Below, in pieces: positions 54,794 through 64,000 of a stretch of DNA of 64,000 nucleotides. The notes beneath the pieces are model-generated. The model saw nothing but the letters and a program-made list of their open reading frames with translations, ran no database searches and had not been told where the DNA came from. Source of the DNA: Gnetum montanum (lineage: Eukaryota > Streptophyta > Gnetopsida > Gnetales > Gnetaceae); the NCBI GenBank assembly GCA_015680685.1, contig MNCI01019108.1:783629-847628 (forward strand), read 5' to 3'. The position numbers and the translations under genes are program-made. Each line of letters begins with the position of its first letter. Position 1 is the stretch's first letter.

Positions 54794-57700
54794 CTAACTC
54801 ACTCCCAGCAGCTTTTTGATATCTTTCTGCAAATTAGTAAGAGGAAGCATTTTAGAAACATGACAGTAATTTCATAAATCAAATGTAAAGGTATCTAACG
54901 CCATAACTAATAATGACTGAATTATCATATTGGAATGGTGGAGTGCTAAAAAGAAACAAAAGGTAATGAATTCTCACCTCAATACTCTTAGGAGAAGTGG
55001 TGGGTGCATAACGATCCACTACATTTCCTTCTTTATCAACAAGAAATTTACTGAAGTTCCATTTGATGCTGTCTCCAAACATGCCACCTTTGACTGATTT
55101 CAGGTACTTGTAAACTGGGGCTGCATTGTTACCATTTACTTCAACCTGAAGAAAGAAATATGGCACAACTTCAACTAAGTGATAAGCAGCCAAGACTCTG
55201 AAGTGAAAAATTGTCTTGGGTCTTAAATGCACAGACCTTGTCAAAGATAGGAAACTCTGCTTTGAAGCGGGTACAAGCTGTTTGTGCAATCTCCTCATTG
55301 GAACCTGGCTCTTGCCCAGCAAATTGATTGCATGGAAACGCCAGAATTTCCAAACCTGCGGATATTAGTTACATTTGGCATGGTAAGCTTTACGAGATGT
55401 GCATGGGATGTACAGTAAACAGCTCTCTTTATTTAGTTAAAATCTCATCAAATACTTTATGAAACAATATAACAGGGAAGCTTAAAAGACTGTTAGCAGA
55501 ACCAACTACAAGGCATTTAACAAAGTTAATGAAAGACTCAAAATGTAACATTAATAAATGGCTCAGAATGTAACATGCAAAGAGTCGAGCTAAAAAGGCA
55601 TTTAGCAAAGATAAGTATTAGGGTATTCACAATATTTATCAGAAGAATCAACTTGAGAGCGAGAAAAATATATTTACAACTTAACTAATGACAAATGAAA
55701 GGAAAGCACGAAACGAAAAACAGTTTTATATAAAAAGGGAAGAGGCAAAAGTATCACTTCTAATATTTGAGTTATAATGATTAATTAATCTCATAAATGA
55801 TTAAACAAAGAATCTCTGTAAGCCAAACCCATAAAGCTTGACCAAAAATCGTGATAACTGATTAAGGTAAAACCTTAATTTTCATACGAAGAAGTGCGAT
55901 CCTAGAAAGTCTCAATAAATCATGTTAACTGGAACAACATGCAATGTAATCAGAATAAGTATCACATGTAATAAAAAAGGTTAACCCTTATTTTAAGGCA
56001 TCAACACAAAACTGTTGATATTTCAATAGACATACCAAATTTTCCAAATATTCTTTTTGCATCTTAGAAACAAGGCCTTCAATTTTGTATCAAATTCCCT
56101 CTTCGTGGGTAGGATTCATAGCTTTCGGTTTAAAAAATGTCACATTAGAAAAGATGAAATAGAATGATGTAAGATAGTCTTTAAATTAAAAATACAGAGG
56201 TGTGAGGGAAAAAAGGATCTTAAGCCAACATAATACGTTGGAAAAACTTAAACAGATATACCGGGATAGATAAAACCTCAACGTTAAAACTCTGCTAGAG
56301 AAAGCTAATTATCCTTTCAAATGTAGCACAGGCCTCAGCTTCTAGAGAAAATGTTAGGGCAATTTTCAATTTAAGTAAACAATAAAGCAAACCTGCTTCG
56401 GTAAAAATTCCTCAAAATGTGCCAACCAAACTGTTTTATAAACAGTCAACCTCAAAATAACATTCCCTTCATATACACAAGGAACACAGTTGCATCAAAG
56501 CTCACATGCTAATCCACAGGAAACACATAAATTTAATAAGGCATTGATAGGGACTAACGGCAACTGGGTTCATTCACAGAATTTATTATAAGCTGATTTC
56601 CCTTTCAACAAGAGAAAAAGTTTTACATATTAAAAAGATGAGGCTATTCTAAACCATTTGCCTAAGCCAGTCAACTGCAAGATTTCATTCCGTTATAGGT
56701 AAGCCTAAAGGCAACATCAACACAAGATATACTTGCTAATTTTGAAAGATTTTCATCTTGCTCATTTTGCATCCTATAAGAAACTTCTGACAGTGTACTC
56801 TAATCTCAGTAGTAGTCATTGTCTATGTACAACATATAGGAGTCTTAATTTGTCAACAAATTGTTCACAGCACAAACACCGTTGAAGCACTGGGTTTTGA
56901 AAGTGTGTTGCTGTGTTTCCAAGAATTAAAAAGAAAAAAAAAATATAACCGCTGTCCACAAAAAAATTTGAGCAGATTTGATCTGCCCATGGTATTGTCC
57001 ACTTTCTCGATTAGAGACATGACAAGTCAGGCTCTATGTACAATAATTCCGTTATTGCTCAATCATGTATTTGCATAGAAAAGACAATTGAATGGCCATT
57101 CTGGCTGTATCTCAAAAATATCACAAATGACCTAAAGTTGGAATAGCATGAAACAGCCACTTAGATTTTAGGGGAAACTTTGAAGCGTTTTTCTATAAAT
57201 GGCAAAGGCTAAATTCCTCTACCAATTCAAAGCAATAGACAGCCTTGCCATTGAATCAGACAACAATATTTGCAACGCTTACAAATTGATTCGAACAAAA
57301 TTCGCAGCTAGGCTGAGATTCAAATAAATTTTCAACGCTTAAGGTACCTTTGAATGTCAGAGTTAGCCGGCCAAATTATTTATCGGGAACACAAGAAGAC
57401 AAAAACCGCATGTCCAGTGAACGGAATTTTAAAACACCAATAAATTTACGAACGAAATAGTTATTTCTGCTAGATACAGAAAACAACCCATCCATTTGAG
57501 TGATCTATCCCTTCAAATTTTCACATAATTTCTTATTGTAATTGTAAAATCGCTGACCGTGGAAAACAGAACCGGATTAGAAGAGGAATCAAAACACACC
57601 CATCGATTATAAAACCCAACAACTAATAAAAGAAAGCTGAGGACGAATCACCTTGATCCTTGTACTTGGTATACACTTCATTCATCTCTTTGTAATTAGA

Positions 57701-58163
57701 GTTTGTGAGGCCACTGCAGATAAGACACAAATAAGTACTAAGGTTCCCAAAACAGATTTAAGAAACAAAACCCAGAAAGCCTCCCATTACACAAGTGAAA
57801 AACATAAAAGAAAAAATTACCACTGCGACGCAACATTGACTATCAACAGGACCTTGCCCTTGTAATCAGCAAGGCTTACATCATTGCCTTTGATGTCCTG
57901 CAAATCAAAAGAATCCGAATGAAAAAAACCCAATCAGCAGATCATAGTAAAACCAAACAAGGGGAAGAAGTAGCAGATAAAAGAAGAAGATTGAAAAACA
58001 GAACAGAAGAAAAGAAAATAAAAATTTCGTGATGCAGCAGTACCTTGACGGTAAATTCATGCACGGATTGGGGTTGAGCAGAGCTGGAACTCATGGTGGC
58101 AGGAACGCATGAAAAACAGCCGAGCATACAACCAAGAATCACCAGAGCTTTACCGCTATTCAT
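54794..58163 (-). CDS. GPX: Glutathione peroxidase (thioredoxin-type), six exons
   Basis: Reduces hydrogen and lipid hydroperoxides; plant members use thioredoxin more readily than glutathione. Coding exons: 58163-58044, 57897-57821, 57713-57652, 55355-55237, 55145-54978 and 54826-54794. All introns are GT-AG; exon 1/2 is in phase 0, and exons 2-4 are 77, 62 and 119 bp, as is usual for plant GPX genes. The product is 192 residues. Peroxidatic Cys66 is in VASQCGLT, Gln101 in GQEPG, and Trp155-Asn156 in IKWNF, which completes the catalytic tetrad. Cys95 is in FPCNQF, and the probable resolving Cys114 (48 residues after Cys66, as in poplar GPX5) is in TACTRF. Residues 3-22 are hydrophobic and could be a signal or anchor. 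Met24 gives a 169-residue form, the length of cytosolic Arabidopsis GPX2. No stops or frameshifts; it looks functional. Confidence 0.95.
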
Positions 58164-58202
58164 CGAGAAACCCAAGAGAGCAGCAATGTTATATTTATAG
58201 TA
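58080..58202 (-). promoter_or_regulatory. GPX core promoter and two in-frame starts
   Basis: On the minus strand TATAAATAT (58199-58191) lies only about 30 bases before the first ATG (58163), leaving almost no leader if it sets the start of transcription. The first ATG has a weak context (CTCGATGA, T at -3). The second (58094, Met24) is in GCCACCATGAG, a near-perfect consensus. I infer that many ribosomes use Met24, giving a cytosolic enzyme, while longer transcripts could give the signal-bearing form. Confidence 0.6.
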
Positions 58203-59080
58203 AGAAGGAGGCTCCTGATTTTAGGCAGCTACGGCAGGTTAATTGGCAGGAAAGCATAACACGTCTGCCAACAGGCGCCGTAAGAATCTGGGCCCTGAAT
58301 CAGGCCTTCAAAATCCACGGTCGTCGTTGTTTGTGTGAGGCCGTTACAAATCTTGTTGTCGACTGTCCGTTAAGGAGAAGGCAACGTGAAATATACGATT
58401 CTCCTCCTAGAAATCTCAGGAACTGTGCAACTAATGGTTTAATTCAGTATACTTTTGCACCTTTGGAGTGTTGGGGAAATTTCCTTCTCACATTTTGTTT
58501 CCTTTGGAAAATGTCCTTTTCCATGTCTGTGAAAAACGGCTAACCTTTCCCGTTTTCGTTCCTGCGTTTGCTCATGAAAGCCGCAGATATCTTTGAGGCG
58601 TCATCATGTTGTAGATTCGTCGTATGTATAGCTAACGTTATCTCCAACCTTGACACATATAGGAGATGGAAAGTTCCCCTGGAAATGGGTTGTATAACCC
58701 TTTTTTTTTTTTTGGCCCTTTAATTGATGTTGGAACAATATAGGAGATGGAAAGTCCACCACAAATGGGTTGTATAAATAATTATTTTTTCCCCACTTTA
58801 TTTGATGGGAGACATGCAGGAGCAGGAAGACCGACTGTTATTTGCTGTTACGGTGGGTGGGATTGTGCCTTGTCCAAGAATTAGGTTCCCATTTCAGGTA
58901 CCAACGCTATGTCAAATATTATAATAGCTCTTGATCATTATCTTAATGATAAGCTATGCTTTCACTTTAATATTTATAAATAAAGTGTATTATAATGAAA
59001 AATTCAGAATTTAACTATAAAGAAGAATAAAAATAAATAGAATTGAAACTCTGCTGAAATATAAAAGGAATGCCTCAACA
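58203..59080. other. GPX upstream region
   Basis: Holds the distal promoter. An open plus-strand frame of 144 codons (58109-58543) overlaps the GPX start region on the other strand and has no family resemblance. A poly-T run lies at about 58699-58713. Confidence 0.5.
58655..58778 (-). repeat. Direct repeat in the distal GPX promoter
   Basis: ATATAGGAGATGGAAAGT and AAATGGGTTGTATAA occur at 58658-58697 and again at 58738-58778, about 80 bp apart, separated by a poly-T run. It may be a simple local duplication. Confidence 0.75.
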
Positions 59081-59084
59081 GTTT

Positions 59085-59640
59085 TAAGGTTGCCTTTTTA
59101 AATTTTTATCTATATAACCAATCTTTAAAAATCTTCCCTCTAGGTTAGAAAGAGGATTAGAGCTTGCCCTTTTCCAAAAGTACCCTTTTAGCTTTTATGG
59201 AAACTAAAAAAAGAAAACAAAAAGAATTTATACATTTAACTAAAACATGAGTTGTTGAATGATGTCACATTGAATAAAAACATTAGCTGAAGAATCTATG
59301 ATAAACAACATTGCATTGAAATTTCCAAATAACATGAAAAACAAGGAGATAAAAGTAATTCCAAATATGAAAAAGAAAAATCCTTAAAGAAAAAGAAAAA
59401 TACTGATAAACAAAACTTTCTCCAACCTTAGCATAAAACTATGTAAATACGAGGTGCACTAACAGCTTTGAGTGAACAAACATGTAAAAAAGTAGTCCAT
59501 GAATAAATCTCAAGTGTTGCAAAGGGACATATAAGGTCATAAACATTCAAATGAGAATGACAAATACTAATAGCTAAACTTTGATGAATCAAATACCATA
59601 AAAAATTTTAATTTTTGAAGGGATGTATGTGTGGGGTGGT
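59085..59640 (-). mobile_element. L1-type LINE 3' fragment
   Basis: Matches part of the larger L1 remnant to the right: CTTAAAAATCTT-CCTCTAG at 59745-59800 against CTTTAAAAATCTTCCCTCTAG near 59125, GCTTTGCCCTT against GCTTGCCCTT, and TTCCAAATAACATG against TTCCAAATAGAGTA. It is therefore a second, 5'-truncated copy in the same direction. Confidence 0.5.
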
Positions 59641-59739
59641 GGTGGACCCCAAAAATATGAATAATAATATTTAAAAAATTCATAGTACATCATATCATCA
59701 AAGAGAGAGTCTAAAGAAAAAGCCCAATAGTTTTTGGGA

Positions 59740-62260
59740 TACCTTGTTAGGTTTTCACCATTTACAACTAATCTTAAAAATCTTTTCCTCTAGAGTAGGA
59801 AAAAGAGTAGGCTTTGCCCTTATTTAGAAATGCCCTCATAGGTTTTCACTTGTTACTAAAAGGTTTTTTGTAAAGAGAAAGAAAAAAATCTCTTACAAAA
59901 AAAAAAAGAATACATTAATTAGAAATAAAGTACAAATTGCAACGAAAGTTTCCCATCTTTGAGCCTCCAAAACAAAAGAAATTAATGCTATAGAAAATAA
60001 ACTGATTGTTCAGCTTTCATTGGGACCATTTTTGCTTAAAGTTGTAGCTAAAAAGTGACATTTTTGAGAATTTGTCATTTGACACCTAAAGAGAGGTCAT
60101 AGTTATGCTTTTATTGTTGAAAAATAATTGCATACTAAAGCTTCCAAATAGAGTAGAGGACAAGAGGTTGAAGATAATTCCAAATGTAAAGAAATGAAAT
60201 AGACAAAGCAAGTTGATCACCAAGAATGACTTCATTGATGCTTGGTTGAAACTTGTTACAAATTTTAAATGTTCATTTCTAAGCATGTTGAGCAATAGGA
60301 CACTTTGAAAAAACATGAGAAAGTGAATGTTTACTTCTACAAGAGGACATTAAGGAGAAACATTTCTCATATGTTTAAGATGAGTACTGATAGGAAGACC
60401 ATAATGAATAAGACACTAAAAAAATACAAATTTTAGGAAATGTAGGATCTCTCAAAATATCTTTCATCTTCCAAACCTTATTGAATTTGTTATGAATAAA
60501 ATCATTCTTTGTAATAATCTCATAAGCAACTTTTGAATTAAAAGGAATAACATATCTAGCATTTTTTCAAAAAAAAAAAATATGGGAAAGGCTTATGCAA
60601 ATTGTCATTAACTTTAAATAAATTCTAAAGAATATAAATTAATTTTTCAAATTTATTTTTCCTCTTTCTATTCAAACCATAGAGGCTATAAGCTTCATTC
60701 CAAGTAATGCATCTATCATGCATACATAGACAAGAAATTACAATGATACCAAATCTACTTCAAGTGGTACATAATCTAGATGAATCAATAACGTAAGCTC
60801 CATCATTAAAAGGAAGCCACCATGGGCTAATTTACTTAAGCATATCTTTTGAAATTGTAATATGATTGTAATTTCAATATTTACTAAGTTTGCACCATGT
60901 CTTCCAATTTTATTTGAAAATTAGAGAACTAGGAATAAAAATGGCCTGAGGAAAGAGAAGATAGTGAAGATAGCTATTATAATACTAACTCTTATCATTT
61001 TTAGGTTTTCCTTGCATAATTATATTTCTTAAAAGGAACATCCAAACATCATCTTTATTAATTCACTTTGCTATTCATATTACTGCAAGAAAAATACCTT
61101 GGTTATAATAATTCAAGAGACCAATTCCTTCATCTTTCTTAATACTAGTGCAATTATTACAAGTAACTCTAGAAAAACTGTTTTCTATGTTGCTTAGTAG
61201 ACTAAAGAAATCGATGGATAATATGATCAGTTCTCTTATAAGAAGTTTTAGAAGGAGCCCAATAACTAGAGTAATGAACATGAGTTGATTAAAGCATTTG
61301 CTTAATAACTAAAACTTTTCCAACAACAATGAGCTTTGTTTCTTTTTCCATTTATCAAGCTTCTTTTCAATTTTATCAACTACATAATTCCACAAACTAG
61401 TAAGATAGGCTCAAAATAAAAAAGTATTCCTAAAATTTTGAAAACATAATCTTTTTTCAAGATTTTCCAAGACTTGAGGCTAACCCACTCACCAATATTG
61501 CCATTACAATAAATAACAGATTTTTGCCAACTGATTCGAAAGCCAAATAACATCCTCCACTCTAGCTAAAAGAGTGTTGATATGTTGCAGAGAATCATTG
61601 ATCATAAAAAAAAAAAAATCATCTGCAAAGTACATGTTAAGCAAGTACATACCTTGATCATCAATTCAAATGCTCTTAATAAAATTCTTTTGTAGATCAT
61701 AATGGAAATTATGTGAAAGAAAATTTGCAACAATAATAAAAAGATAGGGAGCTAGACGACAACCTTGATGAATTCACCATTGAAGAAAAAATGAGGAACT
61801 TAATTCAAAATTAGTAGCAACTTGAGCATTAGTATCAGTGAGAAAGGTATAGATAAGTCAAATAAAATAATTACAAAATTCCAGTTTATAGAGACAAGAA
61901 ATAATAAAATTCCATTTAATCCTATCATAAAATTTATCATAATCTAGCTTGATAAAAGTAATGTCTTGGTTAGTATTGAAGCCCACTACATTCACTCCCA
62001 AGCTGCAAGAGCATTATTTAAGATATGTCTATCTTTAACAAAACCAATCTACTCAAGTTTGATGATATCTTTAATAACCTTCTAAATTCGATAAGCCATG
62101 CATTTAACTAAAATTTTATAAGTTTTGTTAAGAATAGTAATAGGCCTCCAATTACCAATATGTTGAAGATCTCTATTCTTAGGAAGAAGATGAATCACAC
62201 CTTTATTAATATTTTTGTTACTATATCAACAGGTCTATTCTTGCAAAATATTGTACTATA
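59740..62260 (-). mobile_element. L1-type LINE remnant (RT and zf-RVT parts)
   Basis: The minus strand reads QTGFVKDRHILNN, then ITFIKLDYDKFYDRIKW (RT motif A), then HQGCRLAPYLF (motif B), then MYFADDFFFFM (motif C, catalytic FADD). A decayed stretch leads to KHSLSHVFSKCPIAQHA near 60310, the counterpart of the zf-RVT ending SHLLFECPFA. Stops and frame changes are common. The endonuclease and ORF1 are not visible, so this is a 5'-truncated, inactive copy. Confidence 0.8.
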
Positions 62261-62781
62261 TAAAAAATAATTCAAAACAATCATAAAATACTCAAGAAAC
62301 TAGTTTGGAAGAGTTTCCACATATCCTAGAAAATTTACTAAAAGGACATGAAATAATTTGAATCAAATTCAATATAAATTTCATATCAAACAAGCCCAAT
62401 ATGATAAAAATTCAATAAAATTTTAGCTTAATAATAAATATAATAAACTAATAGCAAAGAGTCACATAGTAGGAAGGAAGAGTACATAATTCACAAGTAG
62501 GATGGCATCATGAAAAATAAATAAATAAGCTTTTGTATAGAATCTCTATAGTCTTTCAAAATCCTCTTTTGTACTTATTTTTCCTTCCAAAATTCTTACA
62601 ACCTTTTCTCTCTTTGCTTCAAATACATGTTGTTAAAAGCTTTCATGAATGAGAATAAATTGTAGTAAAAGAATTTGAGCATATTTATAGAATGAAAGAA
62701 TTAGATGCAACACAACATGTCTCCCAAGTATGTGTAAACATACATGAACTCTTTTCTTGTAAATAAATATTAAGGATTTCA
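62261..62781. other. AT-rich spacer, nothing recognised
   Basis: No coding frame or RNA gene visible between the L1 remnant and the copia-like LTR. Confidence 0.4.
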
Positions 62782-63393
62782 TGTTAAATATCAACCTCAA
62801 TATGCGCTATGCATATCCAAATGTATAACTATGATAGTTTATATAATTAGAAATAATCATGTCATTGTATGATTAGATAAGAAGACATAACACTATTAAT
62901 TGAAGATGTGTTCCTTGCTTAGTTGACCCTTAAAAGGGAAGTCACAATGACAATTTTATACATAACACACATACACACTTCATAGTGTGGCATACAGATC
63001 ATAACCATCAACTTCAATGTCCACAATTATTCACTATGATATACACTTTTTTTCTTGTAAACTGTATACATCAAGATCTCTATCTCATTATCTTTACCTT
63101 TACATTATGTCTCACTATATTAATTGTCTAACTTTATAAATATCATTGTCTTAGTACATGGTTGGATACTGTGATGATATTTACATATTGTTTTCTAGTC
63201 TATTATGATCATACTATCATATACGTACTCTTACTATTGTTTGTGGATCAATGTGTATTCTGTTCTTTCTAATTTATTATAATTGTCTTCTTTACAAACT
63301 TTCATTAACATACTTTGCATGTTTATGCTACTTGTTGATATTCTATTAGTTGGACTCAATAATTTTCATCCTAGGAAACTCAAATTTCTAACA
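62782..63393 (+). repeat. Copia-like 5' LTR (about 612 bp)
   Basis: It starts TGTTAAATATC and ends TTTCTAACA, so TGTTA and TAACA form a 5 bp terminal inverted repeat. It is followed immediately by a primer site. The element would continue beyond the window; no gag is readable in the 600 bases that remain. Confidence 0.55.
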
Positions 63394-63410
63394 TGGTATC
63401 AAAGTAAGGA
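63394..63410 (+). other. Primer binding site, initiator tRNA-Met type
   Basis: TGGTATCAAAGTAAGG matches the usual plant TGGTATCAGAGC site with G-to-A and C-to-T changes, placed directly after the LTR end. The remaining bases to 64000 show no coding frame. Confidence 0.65.
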
Positions 63411-64000
63411 TGATTTAGCTATCTGTCCTTTATAGACACTAATCATGAATTATAGAAAACTATTTCTATGGATTGTTAATAACATTTATTAAAGTATAAA
63501 AGGGATCATTACCCAAAGGCTGAATGCTTCTCTTACTAAGGTGGGATTCTAGGAGGATCAATAGAGGAGCAAATGCCTAAACTCTTTTAAGTGGCTATGT
63601 CTAAGCTTGAACCCCAGTCTTATGACTTTGAAAACAAGCATCTTACCATCATTGCAAGTGTTCATTCTTGCAATAATTATTACACTATGTAATTCAAAAT
63701 TTTATTTATAACATGACATACCCCATGATTTGAAATACATTTGTAGCATGAACTTAGAACTTGTTTTCTTCTAAGCTTCTTTATGATCATGAATAGTTAC
63801 ATTTACATTTGGATATTTCTTGTTGTAGTGATAGTTTATTAAATTATGGGTTAAATTGGCTATTTGGTCTTGTTTGTTCTTTTCTTATGCTCTCATTTGC
63901 TTTATTTAAAACTAGGTAAATTCTCAAAATATTCATTATTGCATGCTATTTCATCTTGTTTACCCTTCAAGTAGTGAAGTGTTACATTAGTTTTTTATAT

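Noticed and set aside
57653-57865. 70-codon plus-strand ORF
   Set aside because: It spans GPX exons 2 and 3 on the opposite strand.
58109-58543. 144-codon ORF opposite the GPX start
   Set aside because: It overlaps the GPX first exon and TATA box antisense, with no family resemblance and composition like promoter DNA.
1-64000. tRNA, rRNA or other structural RNA genes
   Set aside because: I found only primer binding sites complementary to tRNA ends and no complete tRNA cloverleaf or rRNA sequence.

Overview
This window comes from the nuclear genome of a seed plant with a large, repeat-choked genome. A gymnosperm such as a conifer is my best guess, not proven. It holds very old, stop-riddled Ty3/gypsy elements nested in one another, decayed LINEs, one intact host gene with a 2.3 kb intron, and one assembly gap (44456-45012). 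I see no prokaryotic features.

Layout. 1-1369: the end of a decayed PP2C phosphatase gene (minus) and short ORFs I cannot assign. 1370-14076: element E1 (plus), an Athila-like Ty3/gypsy element with a tRNA-Asp-type primer site, gag, protease, RT-RNase H, integrase, an internal LTR-like promoter, a second ORF (ORF2) and a 923 bp 3' LTR. 14077-31290: element E4a (minus), a Tat-like element with a tRNA-Asn-type primer site, gag and protease. On the opposite strand it carries a multi-exon gene with an FCP1/NIF phosphatase-like segment, sitting behind nine ~193 bp repeats built around a palindrome. 31290-43250: relative E4b (minus), split by E2 (32941-39732, minus). E2 is an E1-type element with perfect CATGG target duplications and most of pol deleted. 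43255-46133: an LTR fragment, a solo LTR (44226-45044, containing the gap) and the 3' LTR of E3. 45262-51593: E3 (minus), a 5'-truncated E1 relative that keeps ORF2 and the internal promoter. 52290-53500: an RTE-type LINE remnant. 54794-58163: an intact six-exon glutathione peroxidase gene (minus). 59085-62260: L1-type LINE remnants (minus). 62782-64000: the start of a copia-like element (LTR plus tRNA-Met-type primer site).

Working together. The only clearly functional host gene is the thioredoxin-type glutathione peroxidase. It has two in-frame start codons that could yield a signal-bearing and a cytosolic form. Everything else is retroelement material.

The most interesting pattern is shared by the retroelements. 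Each has arrays of short palindromic or near-palindromic motifs in its LTR promoter. In E1, E3 and E4a a related motif recurs just upstream of an accessory gene that is not gag or pol. The motif differs between otherwise related copies (GAGGCCTCATCA, GCGATATCGC, CCCCATCGATG, CTATGCTGGCTAGCATAG, TTGGGTTTT/AAAACCCAA). This looks like a fast-evolving pairing of cis-motif and accessory protein, formally similar to the VANC anti-silencing system of Arabidopsis VANDAL transposons but in LTR retrotransposons. The motif pattern is seen directly; the function is inference.
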